From: Deltaproteobacteria bacterium
GTDB taxonomy: Bacteria; Desulfobacterota; Binatia; UBA9968
Direction: 5' to 3'
NCBI GenBank assembly: GCA_016874755.1
Contig: VGTH01000016.1
Coordinates: 46,797-110,796 of the forward strand
Length of the DNA stretch: 64,000 bases
How positions within the stretch are numbered: the stretch's first letter is position 1; every line of letters starts with the position of its first letter. The notes under the pieces were generated by a model. That model had not been told where the DNA came from, did no database searches, and saw only the letters and a list, made by a program, of their open reading frames with translations. Below, piece by piece: positions 55,397-64,000 of the stretch. The translations under genes and the position numbers were made by a program.

Positions 55397-57313
55397 TTAC
55401 CCGGCAGGCTGCCCCAACACCAACATCAGTTGGTTCAGGCGCTTCACGAACCCCGCTGGGTCTTCGAGTTGGCCGCCCTCGGCCAACAGCGACTGATCGA
55501 ACAGGACTTTCGCCAGATCGGTAAAGCGCGTTTCGTCAGCCTCATTCTTGAGGCGCTGCACCAGCGGGTGATGCGGGTTGACTTCGAGAATCGGCTTGGA
55601 GGCGGGCACGTTTTGCCCCGCTGCCTTGAGCATGCGCTGCAAGTTGCCACCCATGTCGTGTTCGTCGGCCACTAGACACGCCGGTGAATCGGTCAGGCGC
55701 AGCGTGACGCGCACATCCTTGACGCCAGCGCCGAGCGCTTTCTTGATGCGCTCCAGCAGCGGTTTCGCTTCGCCCTCTTCTTTTTCCTGGGCCTTTTTCT
55801 CTTCTTCGTCCTCGAGCTTGCCCAGTTCGAGGCGTCCCTTCGCCACCGACTGCAACGGCTTGCCGTCGAACTCGGTGAGATGCTGCATGACCCATTCGTC
55901 GACGCGATCGGCCATCAGCAGCACCTCGACGCCCTTTTTGCGAAACACTTCCAAATGCGGGCTGTTCTTCGCGGCCGCGAACGTGTCGGCAGTAACGAAG
56001 TAAATCTTTTCCTGCTCCGGCTTCATGCGCCCGATGTAATCCGTCAGCGCCACATCCTGGGTTTCGGTATCCGCGTGGGTGGAAGCGAAACGCAGGAGCT
56101 TCGCGACGCGTTCGCGATTGGCGTAGTCTTCGCCGACGCCTTCCTTGATAACCCGGCCGAATTCCTTCCAGAACGTGGTGAATTTCTCCTTGTTGTTCTC
56201 GGCCAAGTCTTCGATCATCGACAGCACCCGCTTGACGTTGCCCGCGCGTATCGCTTCGATGTCCTTCGATTCCTGCAGGATTTCTCGCGAAACATTGAGC
56301 GGCAAGTCCGCCGAGTCGATCACGCCGCGGACAAACCTGAGATACACCGGCAGCAGCTGCTCGGCGTCGTCCATGATAAACACACGCTGCACGTACAATT
56401 TAATGCCGTGGCGGTGCGTGCGATCCCACAGATCGAACGGCGCCCGCGCGGGAATATAGAGCAACTGCGTGTATTCCTTGAGGCCTTCGACCTTGTTGTG
56501 CGAATACGCCAGCGGCGCTTCGAAATCGTGCGCCACATGCTTGTAGAACTCGTGATATTGCTCTTCGGTGATCTCGCTCTTGCTGCGTGCCCAGAGCGCG
56601 CTGGCCTGATTGACCGTCTCGTCCTTGCCCGTAGTCCGATAGACCGAGTTGTCCTTGTCCCACTCCTCCTGTTTCATCACGATCGGCACGATAATGTGAT
56701 CCGAATACTTGCGCACGATGGCGCGCAGCCGATGGCCGTTGGCCAGATCGTCGTCGCCCGCGCGCAAGTAGAGCGTTACTTCCGTGCCGCGGGTGTCCTT
56801 GTCGACGACTTCCAACGTGTACTCGCCGCCGCCATCGGACTCCCAACGCACGCCGTGCTCCTTGGAAAGTCCAGCGCGGCGCGTCAGCACCGTCACCTTG
56901 TCGGCCACCACAAACGCCGAATAAAAGCCGACACCGAACTGGCCAATGAGATTGGCATCCTTCGCCTGGTCGCCGGTGAGACTATCGAAAAACTCGCGCG
57001 TGCCGGATTTGGCAATGGTGCCGATATTAGCAATGACTTCATCACGCGACATGCCGATGCCGTTATCGCTCACCGTCACGGTGCGCGCCTTGGGATCGAA
57101 CGCCACGCGGATTTTTAGCTCGGCGTCGTTTTCCATCAGCGCCTTGTCGGTGAGCGCCTCGAAGCGCAGCTTGTCGGCGGCGTCGGACGCGTTGGAAATC
57201 AGTTCGCGCAAAAAAATCTCCTTGTTGCTGTACAAGGAGTGAATCATCAGATTGAGCAGTTGTTTGACTTCGGCCTGGAAGCCGTGGGTTTGCTTGGTGG
57301 AGGTTTCAGTCAT
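55397..57313 (-). CDS. htpG: Hsp90-family chaperone HtpG
   Basis: The 638-residue protein has the HtpG ATP-binding domain ([32 protein letters not shown] and [17 protein letters not shown]), a middle domain and a C-terminal dimerisation domain. The length is normal. It assists folding and stress protection in the cytoplasm. Its ATG overlaps the stop of the exported methyltransferase gene by 4 bases, so the two may be translated together, an unusual pairing. Confidence 0.96.
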   Translation of the reverse strand: MTETSTKQTHGFQAEVKQLLNLMIHSLYSNKEIFLRELISNASDAADKLRFEALTDKALMENDAELKIRVAFDPKARTVTVSDNGIGMSRDEVIANIGTIAKSGTREFFDSLTGDQAKDANLIGQFGVGFYSAFVVADKVTVLTRRAGLSKEHGVRWESDGGGEYTLEVVDKDTRGTEVTLYLRAGDDDLANGHRLRAIVRKYSDHIIVPIVMKQEEWDKDNSVYRTTGKDETVNQASALWARSKSEITEEQYHEFYKHVAHDFEAPLAYSHNKVEGLKEYTQLLYIPARAPFDLWDRTHRHGIKLYVQRVFIMDDAEQLLPVYLRFVRGVIDSADLPLNVSREILQESKDIEAIRAGNVKRVLSMIEDLAENNKEKFTTFWKEFGRVIKEGVGEDYANRERVAKLLRFASTHADTETQDVALTDYIGRMKPEQEKIYFVTADTFAAAKNSPHLEVFRKKGVEVLLMADRVDEWVMQHLTEFDGKPLQSVAKGRLELGKLEDEEEKKAQEKEEGEAKPLLERIKKALGAGVKDVRVTLRLTDSPACLVADEHDMGGNLQRMLKAAGQNVPASKPILEVNPHHPLVQRLKNEADETRFTDLAKVLFDQSLLAEGGQLEDPAGFVKRLNQLMLVLGQPAG

Positions 57314-58251
57314 CGCACGCCTTCGACATTATGAGTAGTCGCCCGACCCTCGCCATAAACCGCCGGCGCGGCGATTTGCCATAGATACATCATGTGCAGA
57401 TCGCCGGCCGAGTCACGGTAGCTCTCGGTTATTTTCGCCGGCCAATCGCCCATGTCGAAAGTGTAGGAAACCACCCGCGCTCCGGGTCTAAGTTGATTGG
57501 CGAGCTGCGCCCGGGCGGCCTGATTGCCGTCGTAGGAAAGGTAGAGCGTCACGACGCTGGCGCCTGAAAGATCGGCGCTCAAGAAATCCTGCTGGCGAAT
57601 CTCCACTAGCTTTTCCACTCCCTGCTTGCGGACGTTTTCGCGCGCCAACTTCACCAAACCCGCGTCGATCTCAAAACCAACAGCTTTGACGCCATACTTC
57701 TTCGCTGCGGCAATGACGATCCGGCCGTCGCCGGCGCCAAGATCATAGAGCACGTCGCCCTGCTTCACTTCGGCCAGTTTGAGCATGCGGTCGACGACGT
57801 CCTGCGGCGTCGGATCGTAGGGCGCCCACTGCCCTTCGCCGCGGACACGCCCGTCGCCAACCGGTGCCGCGATCGGTGGAGGCGGATAAGCACTGCCGCC
57901 CGAATAACTATAATAACCATAAACGTAGGGCGTGCTCACGATAATGCTTGGGTAGCCTACAATCGGCCAATGAGGGTAGCGCCAGGGTGGCGCATAGCTG
58001 AAATAAGCTTTGGGCAGGCGATAGTGCGGATAAGATGAATAGACAAACACACCACCGGGACGCGCGTAACTCACTGCCGGCGGAATATAAATTCGCGCGC
58101 CTTGGAAATAGGAAGACCGGGCACCCCATCCGGGAGTTCTCGCTGCGCCCACCGAGCTATAGGCAACGGGACCGCGACCGCGTTGCGAAGAAGCTTGCGC
58201 GATGTCGAACGAGACAACGAGAAGCATCAGCACGATGGCAACTGGATTCAT
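57310..58251 (-). CDS. Exported protein with SAM-methyltransferase-like domain
   Basis: The protein is 313 residues from the ATG at 58251 with AGGAGGG upstream. The N-terminal signal-like helix is [20 protein letters not shown], followed by a Tyr/Pro-rich stretch ([19 protein letters not shown]) and a class I methyltransferase domain with motif [14 protein letters not shown], then [17 protein letters not shown]. Such domains normally work in the cytoplasm on SAM, so an apparent export signal is odd. It may be membrane-anchored facing inward, or the fold may serve another role. It is coupled to htpG. Confidence 0.75.
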   Translation of the reverse strand: MNPVAIVLMLLVVSFDIAQASSQRGRGPVAYSSVGAARTPGWGARSSYFQGARIYIPPAVSYARPGGVFVYSSYPHYRLPKAYFSYAPPWRYPHWPIVGYPSIIVSTPYVYGYYSYSGGSAYPPPPIAAPVGDGRVRGEGQWAPYDPTPQDVVDRMLKLAEVKQGDVLYDLGAGDGRIVIAAAKKYGVKAVGFEIDAGLVKLARENVRKQGVEKLVEIRQQDFLSADLSGASVVTLYLSYDGNQAARAQLANQLRPGARVVSYTFDMGDWPAKITESYRDSAGDLHMMYLWQIAAPAVYGEGRATTHNVEGVR

Positions 58252-58297
58252 CCAAACTCCCTCCTGGTCAAGAGTTAAAAAGTTCTCTGAGCTGAAG

Positions 58298-59647
58298 TCA
58301 ATCCCGCGCCGACACCGCAAGCTGGCGCACCACCGGCGCGCACCAGGCAACTAGCAGCCCCAGTAAAACCACGGTCAAGCCCATGAGGGCCACGGTCGCC
58401 GGCGCGCCGATCCAGTGAGCGCTGACGCCCGCGGTCAGCGCGCCAATCGGCATCAAGCCGCGGTCGAGCATGTAGATGCTCATAACCCTGCCGCGCAAAT
58501 GATCCGGCACGATGACTTGCAACATGGTGTTGGTGGTCGCCATATAAAAAATCTGAAAGGCGCCATTGGCGACCAGAAACACAATGGCCAGCGGAAACGA
58601 GGTCGTCCAGGAAAACAACATCATCGAAACCCCCAGGGCCACCAAACTCACCAGCAGCAAAACACCTTGCCGCTGCACCCGGCTTGAGAGCGTCGCCAAG
58701 ATAAAGCCAGCCATCGTCGCGCCAAGCCCGGGAGCGGCGAGCAGCACACCGAGGCCTTCGGGACCGACCTGAAGCACGTCTTTTTGGAACACCGGCATGA
58801 GAGTCTGATAGGGCATCGCGATGATGCGCGGAATCAGCGCGCTGGTCATCAGAGCGAAGACCGCGGAGTTCGACCAAACGTATGACAAGCCTTCTTTCAG
58901 GTTGGCCCAGGCCGAAGAGCGCCGCGCATCGGCACAAGTCGGCGGCACGGTCATCAGATAAACCGAAATGAGCACGCCCGCATACGCAGCACCCTGAACG
59001 AAAAAATTGCCGGAAGGCCCGAACGCCGCAATCAACAAACCGCCCGCGGAGGGACCGATGATCTTGGTCATGTTGAACGCCGCTGAATTGAGCGCCACGG
59101 CGTTCATCAAATCTTCTTTCGGCACCAGCGTCGGCACCACGCTCTGGCGCACCGGGTCGACGAACGACCAGGCGATGGACGAAACCAGAGTAAAGACAAA
59201 GACGTGCCAGACATGGAGATAGCCCGAGGCCGCCAGAAAACCCATGCCTGCGGCCGTCAGCATCAAAAGACATTCCATCGCCAGGAGGATCTTGCGGCGG
59301 TCCATGCGATCGGCGATCACTCCGGCGATGGGGCTGACGACGAGGAAAGGCACTGCGCGCAGACCGTTCAGTAAGCCGAGCAGCACCGAAGAACCGGTTA
59401 GATCGTAGAGCAACCAGCCCAGGGTCACTTGCTGCACCCACTGCCCGGCGCTCATGAAAACCGTGCCGAACCAAAGATAGCGGTAGTTGATATGGCGCAG
59501 GGACGAAAACGTGCCGCCACGACGCTGCGCCGGGGCGCTCTCTTTCGGCCCGGCACGTTTGTCTGCAGTGCCCGTGCGGTGCTCAGCTATGTCGGCGCGT
59601 TCGTCCAATGCGGCGCTCCTTTGCGAGCGTCGACACGGCAACGGCAC
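58298..59647 (-). CDS. MFS transporter (EntS/MFS_3 type)
   Basis: The 449-residue protein has about 12 hydrophobic segments. The MFS motif GVIADRMDRRKIL follows segment 2, and NAVALNSAAFNMTKIIGPS is typical of the EntS-like MFS_3 group, whose members export siderophores, drugs or lipids. A basic N-terminal tail precedes the first helix (from about residue 52). The start is a GTG at 59647 and may lie further in. It lies 46 bases ahead of the exported methyltransferase gene in the same direction. Confidence 0.87.
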   Translation of the reverse strand: MPLPCRRSQRSAALDERADIAEHRTGTADKRAGPKESAPAQRRGGTFSSLRHINYRYLWFGTVFMSAGQWVQQVTLGWLLYDLTGSSVLLGLLNGLRAVPFLVVSPIAGVIADRMDRRKILLAMECLLMLTAAGMGFLAASGYLHVWHVFVFTLVSSIAWSFVDPVRQSVVPTLVPKEDLMNAVALNSAAFNMTKIIGPSAGGLLIAAFGPSGNFFVQGAAYAGVLISVYLMTVPPTCADARRSSAWANLKEGLSYVWSNSAVFALMTSALIPRIIAMPYQTLMPVFQKDVLQVGPEGLGVLLAAPGLGATMAGFILATLSSRVQRQGVLLLVSLVALGVSMMLFSWTTSFPLAIVFLVANGAFQIFYMATTNTMLQVIVPDHLRGRVMSIYMLDRGLMPIGALTAGVSAHWIGAPATVALMGLTVVLLGLLVAWCAPVVRQLAVSARD

Positions 59648-59699
59648 CGCGCTATTGATCTAGCGGCGGTGGAAAAATGACTGGATCGGCGCGCTTCGC

Positions 59700-60605
59700 T
59701 TAGTTCGCTCGGCTGACGAGAATAACATCGGCACGGCGAACAAAGCCAGGGGGATTGCCATGTTTCGAGCGCACTTCGAGCCACTCGCCCGAAGAACGCA
59801 CGACATTGATGGTGGTGCCCTTGTCGATTTGCGAGACCACTTTGGAGGAGTTCACCGGCTCTTCGTGAACCGTTGTGGCGCGCACCGTCTCATAGGTTCC
59901 GGGCTCCCCGCCGCGGCGCGCCGGTGCCGGTTTGGCGGCCGGCGGAATCGGATCTGCCGCCCGAGCCACCGTCCTTGCGGGCGCCGGAGGATCCGGCTGA
60001 CGCGGTGCCGGCCGGGCGGCCTGGGCAGCAGCCACTCGCGCCGCCGCCAGCCGCTCGGCTTCTTTTGCCGCCCCGGCCAACTTCTGTTGCGTCGCCGCCA
60101 GTTCCTTTTGATTCTCTTCGAGCTGGCTTTTCAAGTCGGCGATCTGCTTGCCGCTGTCCGCGGTATCGTGCTGCACTTTGGCAAGCTGCTCTTCGAGCAA
60201 CTTGATCTTTTGCTCTTTGGCCTGCATGTCCTTCATCTGCTCTTGCATCGATTGCAGCAAGTCGTTGCGCTGCAAATAGCCACCGGCGAAAAACCCCGCG
60301 AGAGCCGACAATAGGACCCCGGCCACCCATAACCATTTTGAGCTCTTTGGCATACGCTGGATGTCTCCTGTCAGAGTAGTTGGTTCGCGCAAATCATCTT
60401 CTCTAGACCATTGAAACGAGGAAACCTGCGGCGACAAGAACCCGTTGCAATAGGGACATTGCTCAGCCGCGACCGGCACGCTGTTGGCACAGTGTGGACA
60501 GAGCCGAGTGCCACTGGCAGAACCCACCAACAACCGGCTACCGTCTTGGGCACAGAAATGCATGTTGTCCGGATATTCAGCGGAACAATCGGGGCAGTGC
60601 TTCAT
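59700..60605 (-). CDS. Zinc-ribbon, coiled-coil and SH3-domain membrane protein
   Basis: The protein is 301 residues from the ATG at 60605. It has two zinc-ribbon pairs (MKHCPDCSAEYPDNMHFC and LCPHCANSVPVAAEQCPYC), one membrane segment (WLWVAGVLLSALAGFFAG, about 93-110), a long coiled coil (about 113-190), an Ala/Pro-rich linker and a C-terminal SH3-like domain (TTVHEEPVNSSKVVSQIDKG...GFVRRADV). The cytoplasmic ribbon and outside SH3 suggest a cell-envelope scaffold or sensor. I do not recognise a named family for the whole. Confidence 0.78.
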   Translation of the reverse strand: MKHCPDCSAEYPDNMHFCAQDGSRLLVGSASGTRLCPHCANSVPVAAEQCPYCNGFLSPQVSSFQWSREDDLREPTTLTGDIQRMPKSSKWLWVAGVLLSALAGFFAGGYLQRNDLLQSMQEQMKDMQAKEQKIKLLEEQLAKVQHDTADSGKQIADLKSQLEENQKELAATQQKLAGAAKEAERLAAARVAAAQAARPAPRQPDPPAPARTVARAADPIPPAAKPAPARRGGEPGTYETVRATTVHEEPVNSSKVVSQIDKGTTINVVRSSGEWLEVRSKHGNPPGFVRRADVILVSRAN

Positions 60606-60746
60606 GACCGCATTGTCAATCCGAAAACTGCCACGGTCAAGAGCAAAGCTGTAGGAGTTTACACGGTGAGGCGAACTCGTCAAGGCAAATTCATCTTGCC
60701 GCCGGCGCGGCCTTGGGCTATAGATCGCATAGAGGGAAATGGACCC

Positions 60747-61700
60747 ATGACCCTAATCATCAGCGAACCGCAGACGCGCAAGCTCATCGATATGCCGGCT
60801 GCCGTAAAATTGGTCGAGCAAATCTTTCGTGCGCGTGCCGCCGGCAAGACGCGCAACGTGCCGCGCCGCCGTCTCAAGGGCAGCCAAAAACAGCTCAACA
60901 TGATGGCTGCTTGGAGCGCCGAGTCCGATCTCATCTGTCTGCGCTCCTATGCTGCCGGTGCCAACATCATCACCCTCTTCGATGGCGGCAAAGGCGGTGC
61001 CAAGGGCGGCATCGCGGCGATCGTCAACATGGGATTTCTGAGCAGCTTGCGCACCGGCGCCGCCAGCGGCGTTGCCGCGAAATATCTCGCCCCGGCAAGT
61101 AGCAAAGTATTGGGCGTCATTGGTCCCGGCTGGCAGGCGACGTTTCAGGTGGAGGCCATCGCCGAAACCTGCGATATCGAGCAAGTGGTGGTCTGGGGCC
61201 GTACGCCGAAGCGGCGCAACGACTTCATCAAGCAAATGAGCAAAATCGTCAAAGCCGACTGGAAGGAAGTCGACACCATCGACGAGGTCGAGAGCGTATC
61301 GGATATTCTCGTGGTGTCGACCGATTCGTCAACGCCGGTGGCCACCGGCAATAGCCTCAAGAACAACGTGCTGGTCGCCTCCATCGGCGCCAACTCAACG
61401 GTCAAACACGAAGTGTCGCAGAACTTGATACGGCGCATGGACTACATCGTCGTCGACGACGTCGCCGCCGCCAAAGCCGACAGCGGCGATCTGGTCGAAG
61501 CCTGCCAAACCAGCATCGGCCGCTGGGAGGATATTGTCCCGCTGGAAAAAGTCATCGCCGAGGGTGTGCCGCAGCCGCGGCCGAAGCGAATCTTCTTTCA
61601 GTCCAACGGCATCGCCGACGAAGACTTGGCCGTCGGCAAGTACGTCGTCGATCAAGCCAAGCGAAAAAAGATCAAGCTAAAGATTGTGACCGAGATCTAA
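60747..61700 (+). CDS. Ornithine cyclodeaminase/mu-crystallin family protein
   Basis: The protein is 317 residues from the ATG at 60747; the longer frame from 60411 overlaps the opposite gene and is rejected. It has the NAD-binding fold LGVIGPGWQATFQVEAIAETC, VVWGRTPKRRNDFI and SIGANSTVKHEV, typical of ornithine cyclodeaminase-like NAD(P) enzymes. The family includes lysine and ornithine cyclodeaminases, imine reductases and alanine dehydrogenases. The catalytic Asp and Lys pattern is not clear enough to pick a substrate. An LLM flavin enzyme follows after 108 bases. Confidence 0.86.
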   Translation: MTLIISEPQTRKLIDMPAAVKLVEQIFRARAAGKTRNVPRRRLKGSQKQLNMMAAWSAESDLICLRSYAAGANIITLFDGGKGGAKGGIAAIVNMGFLSSLRTGAASGVAAKYLAPASSKVLGVIGPGWQATFQVEAIAETCDIEQVVVWGRTPKRRNDFIKQMSKIVKADWKEVDTIDEVESVSDILVVSTDSSTPVATGNSLKNNVLVASIGANSTVKHEVSQNLIRRMDYIVVDDVAAAKADSGDLVEACQTSIGRWEDIVPLEKVIAEGVPQPRPKRIFFQSNGIADEDLAVGKYVVDQAKRKKIKLKIVTEI

Positions 61701-61715
61701 AGACCGAACGCAATC

Positions 61716-61801
61716 ATCTCTCGCAACGGCGCAAAGGACGCCAAGTTCGGATGTTCAATTCTTCTTTGCGGTCTTTGCGCCTTTGCGCGAGAAAATTCGA
61801 G
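61716..61801. repeat. GCGCAAAGG word repeat with inverted counterpart
   Basis: The left arm CTCTCGCAACGGCGCAAAGG (from 61718) faces CTTTGCGGTCTTTGCGCC and TTTGCGCGAGAA on the right (61764-61793). The right part shares a 20-base wording with 12661-12690. It fills the gap between the OCD-like gene and the LLM gene. Confidence 0.85.
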
Positions 61802-61808
61802 TCATAGT

Positions 61809-62879
61809 ATGGCAAAATACCACGGCGAACTCGGCCTCCAATTCGTCATGCATCTCGCGAACCATTACACCCTGCGCGATCTTGTGCGTTTGGCGCAACT
61901 CGGTCACGATAAAGGATTTTCGCAAATCTGGGTCAACGACAATGTGCGTTATCGCAATCAGATGGTCGTGCTGGCGGCGATCGCCTCGCACGTGCCCATT
62001 CGCCTCGGTACAGCGATCATGGTGCCCTACTTTCACAATCCGTTGGATATCGCGGATGCCTTTGGCGCGCTCTCCGAGCTATGCGAAGGCCAGGAGATCA
62101 GCGTCGGCGTCGCCCGCGGCGATCTCGGCCAATCGCCGCAGCATGTCCAGCCGCTCAAGCCCATCGCCATGGTGCGCGAAACCGTGCAGCTTTTGCGGCG
62201 GGCTTTGCATGGCGAAGAATTCGCCTACGCAGACTATCCTTTCTTAATTGATTTCTACCGCCTCAATCCCAAAGGCAAATTCAAGCTCGCGTTCGAACCC
62301 CAAAGCACTTTTAAATTCTACGGCGGCGGCAATGGTCCGCAGGCGTTACGCATGTGCGGCCGAGTGATGGACGGCTTGATCAGCTCCGGAACTTACATTC
62401 CAATGCTGAAGGCTGGCCGACAGAAAGGCATGCTCGAAACCGCAGAAAGCGCCGCTGCGGCATCAGGCAAAAAGCTGCGCAAGATCTGCGAGCTCAACGT
62501 ATCGATCGCCAAAACGCACGACGACGCCATGAATTTCCCGCGCCGCCAGGTGGCGCACTCGATATTGCAGTGGGAAGCGTTAGGTTTTACGCCCGAAGAG
62601 TACGCCCGCATGGGCGTGCAGAGAGAGCAGGTCTTGAAGTTGAGAGACGCGTTTGAGTCCGGCGCCACGGTCGAACAAGCGTCAACCCTGGTCAGCGATC
62701 ACATGGTGCGCTGTTACTACGCCGCCGGTACGCCCGAAGAAGTGCGCGACCAAATCATCGAGCTCACTGGCGCCGCCGGCGAGCTTGGTTACGACCACGT
62801 GGCCTTCGCCAAGCTCGGGCCGGACTACGAAGAAGCCATTAACCTGTTAGCAAACCAAGTCGTGCCGGCGCTGCGTTAA
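61809..62879 (+). CDS. LLM class flavin-dependent oxidoreductase
   Basis: The 356-residue protein has the bacterial luciferase-like barrel. Conserved segments are LVRLAQLGHDKGFSQIWVNDNVRYRNQMVVLAAIAS, IRLGTAIMVPYFHNPLDIA and FYGGGNGPQALRMCGRVMDGLI. The TAIMVPYFHNP wording fits F420- or FMN-dependent enzymes that include methylene-tetrahydromethanopterin reductase-like members. F420 or FMN use cannot be told from sequence alone. The end is about 95 bases from a convergent ABC ATPase gene. Confidence 0.85.
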   Translation: MAKYHGELGLQFVMHLANHYTLRDLVRLAQLGHDKGFSQIWVNDNVRYRNQMVVLAAIASHVPIRLGTAIMVPYFHNPLDIADAFGALSELCEGQEISVGVARGDLGQSPQHVQPLKPIAMVRETVQLLRRALHGEEFAYADYPFLIDFYRLNPKGKFKLAFEPQSTFKFYGGGNGPQALRMCGRVMDGLISSGTYIPMLKAGRQKGMLETAESAAAASGKKLRKICELNVSIAKTHDDAMNFPRRQVAHSILQWEALGFTPEEYARMGVQREQVLKLRDAFESGATVEQASTLVSDHMVRCYYAAGTPEEVRDQIIELTGAAGELGYDHVAFAKLGPDYEEAINLLANQVVPALR

Positions 62880-62945
62880 GCCATCAGTTCCGCTGGCTTG
62901 AACGTTTGGAACGGCTTGAGCGGCTGGAACCGCAACCCCTCAGGG
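62880..62945. repeat. GGAACGGCTTGAGCGGCTGG word repeat
   Basis: Words GGCTTGAACG, GGAACGG and GGCTTGAGCGGCTGGAACCG follow one another between the LLM and ABC ATPase genes, which converge here. Only direct repetition is evident, no clear stem. Confidence 0.55.
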
Positions 62946-62973
62946 TTTGACAAACTTCAAAACAAAGCGATCG

Positions 62974-63750
62974 CTACGAATGACTATCGCGCTGTGCCTG
63001 GTCCACGTCGTGACGCAACAGATTCCAGATTTCATCGACGCAGCGGCCGAATTCGGGCGTGCGCGTGCTTTGCATGGTGCGCGGCCGCGGGATATCGACT
63101 GTGATGATCTTTTTGACCATGGCGGGCGCCGCGCTAAGCACCGCGATGCGGTCACAGAGCATCACCGCTTCGTCAAGATTGTGGGTAACGAGAATGACGG
63201 TTTTCCTTTCCTGCTCCCAAATGCGCAAGAGCTCTTCGCGCATCAATAAGCGCGTCTGGGCATCGAGATTAGCGAACGGCTCGTCCATCAGAATGACTTC
63301 GGGATCGTTGGCGAGCGCGCGAGCGATGGCCACCTTCTGCTTCATGCCGCCAGATAATTCGTAGGGCCGCGAGTTAGCAAAATCGCCGAGCTTGACGAGA
63401 TCGAGAAAAGCTTTGCTGACCCGCTTCAAAACCGACGGCTGCTCCAGGCGAAATTCATCGCCCAGCGGCACGTTCTCTTCCACAGTGCGCCAGGGCATCA
63501 ACGCCGACTCCTGAAACACCATGGCGACCATGGATTTGGTGCGCTGCTCGCCGTCAAAGCGCACCGAGCCAAGGGTCGGCGTCTCTAGCCCCGCGATGAT
63601 TTGCAACAACGTCGTCTTGCCGCAACCGGTCGGGCCGATGACGCCGAAAAACTCACGGTCATTCACATCGAAACTGATCCCGCCAAGCGCCCGGGTTGCG
63701 CCATGCGAGGTTTCGAAGTGCTTGCTAACAGCGTGAATCAGGACTTTCAT
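62974..63750 (-). CDS. NitT/TauT-type ABC transporter ATP-binding protein
   Basis: The protein is 258 residues from the ATG at 63750; a longer frame reads into the repeat at 63771 and is rejected. Walker A is GPTGCGKTT (39-47), the ABC signature LSGGM (131-135) and Walker B VILMDEP (151-157), with MVFQESALMPWRTVEEN, typical of the nitrate/sulfonate/taurine import group. It energises uptake through a permease not found here. The partial binding protein at the window end precedes it in the same direction. Confidence 0.92.
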   Translation of the reverse strand: MKVLIHAVSKHFETSHGATRALGGISFDVNDREFFGVIGPTGCGKTTLLQIIAGLETPTLGSVRFDGEQRTKSMVAMVFQESALMPWRTVEENVPLGDEFRLEQPSVLKRVSKAFLDLVKLGDFANSRPYELSGGMKQKVAIARALANDPEVILMDEPFANLDAQTRLLMREELLRIWEQERKTVILVTHNLDEAVMLCDRIAVLSAAPAMVKKIITVDIPRPRTMQSTRTPEFGRCVDEIWNLLRHDVDQAQRDSHS

Positions 63751-63770
63751 AGTCGCGCGTTCGCGCACCC

Positions 63771-63815
63771 GTTTCGGGTTTCGAGTTTTAACCCGAAACC
63801 CAAGACTCGAAACCC
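63771..63815. repeat. GTTTCGGGTT inverted repeat, copy in the ABC gene gap
   Basis: GTTTCGGGTT (63771-63780) is complemented by AACCCGAAAC (63790-63799), and GGGTTTCGAGT (63776-63786) by ACTCGAAACCC (63805-63815). These two pairs interlock like the copies at 14977 and 36256. It lies between the partial binding-protein gene and the ABC ATPase gene. Confidence 0.83.
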
Positions 63816-63824
63816 GGAACATTC

Positions 63825-64000
63825 CTACCCGAGAAAGTCTTCCAGCTTCACATTCACCAACCCCTGCGGTTTCACCGGTTCGAAATAATTACGCAGCTCC
63901 TCGGTCAGCGCCGGGCCCTTGGTGGCGTCGATCAGCATCTTGGAACCAATGCGCGGGTGAAACCCCATGTGCGCGCCGGTGATCGGTAAGAGCTCGGCCG
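63825..64000 (-). CDS. C-terminal end of an ABC substrate-binding protein, cut by window edge
   Basis: The last 57 codons before a TAG at 63825-63827 read HMGFHPRIGSKMLIDATKG and end LVNVKLEDFLG. This ending fits the C-terminus of NMT1/TauA-type binding proteins, and the ATPase gene follows in the same direction. The frame is open to the window edge. The family call rests on only these residues and on context. Confidence 0.6.
   Translation of the reverse strand, partial: AELLPITGAHMGFHPRIGSKMLIDATKGPALTEELRNYFEPVKPQGLVNVKLEDFLG

Noticed and set aside
55880..57118. 412-residue ORF on the plus strand opposite htpG
   Set aside because: It is antisense to a clear HtpG gene, has no family motifs, and reflects codon bias on the other strand.
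58275..59474. 399-residue leftward ORF overlapping the MFS transporter gene
   Set aside because: It is another frame of the transporter gene, rich in Arg and Ala, without membrane segments or a family match.

Overview
The window is a high-GC, gene-dense bacterial chromosome segment. It holds about 57 protein genes, including two cut off by the window ends, plus a few relics and no recognisable rRNA, tRNA, CRISPR array, prophage or insertion-sequence transposase. The housekeeping run tilS-ftsH-folP-cdaA-cdaR-glmM-pdxJ-nnr-tsaE-lysC-cimA resembles the order known from Geobacter-type deltaproteobacteria. The rest is rich in amidohydrolase-2 enzymes, NMT1/SsuA-like substrate-binding proteins, UbiD and LLM enzymes, as in uncultured soil or groundwater lineages of the Desulfobacterota, Binatota, Tectomicrobia or Rokubacteria kind. 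The lineage is inferred; no marker gene fixes it.

Layout. 1-6 kb: a glycosyltransferase cut by the window edge, a CoxG-like protein, a lytic transglycosylase overlapping a C26 peptidase, a palindrome-bearing gap, an acetyltransferase and a heme-oxygenase-like diiron protein. 6-20 kb: a catabolic-looking block with a ThDP enzyme, three amidohydrolases, tandem substrate-binding proteins, a 2-hydroxyacid dehydrogenase, a 4,5-dihydroxyphthalate-decarboxylase-like protein, a UbiD decarboxylase, a carboxyltransferase-type HMGL protein and a frameshifted substrate-binding protein. 20-24 kb: an RRM protein with its own promoter and terminator, then an apparent sigma-54 operon of DoxX, two ferritin-like proteins and a sensorless sigma-54 activator. 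24-33 kb: VOC protein, S51 peptidase, substrate-binding protein, DapA-like and enolase-superfamily enzymes, an anSME-type radical SAM enzyme, an HDOD protein and a flavoprotein/ferredoxin pair. 33-50.6 kb: housekeeping genes for RNA modification, amino acids, c-di-AMP, cell wall, folate and proteolysis. 50.6-64 kb: a CrtC/AttH-like protein, rhodanese, more substrate-binding proteins, SDR, HtpG, an exported methyltransferase-like protein, an MFS exporter, a zinc-ribbon/SH3 protein, an ornithine-cyclodeaminase-like enzyme, an LLM enzyme and a NitT/TauT-type ATPase.

How it fits together. Nine ORFs have or once had the substrate-binding-protein fold, against one ABC ATPase and no permease, so many binding proteins may serve distant transporters or act as enzymes. 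The clearest undescribed candidate is the operon at about 20.9-23.7 kb. It has a good -24/-12 promoter, two palindromes about 32 bp apart at enhancer distance, and an activator whose usual sensor domain is missing. A second unusual trait is the set of short, word-like, partly palindromic repeats in most intergenic gaps. Several families recur inside the window, and some supply stop codons or C-terminal residues to genes or sit on the breakpoint of a gene relic.
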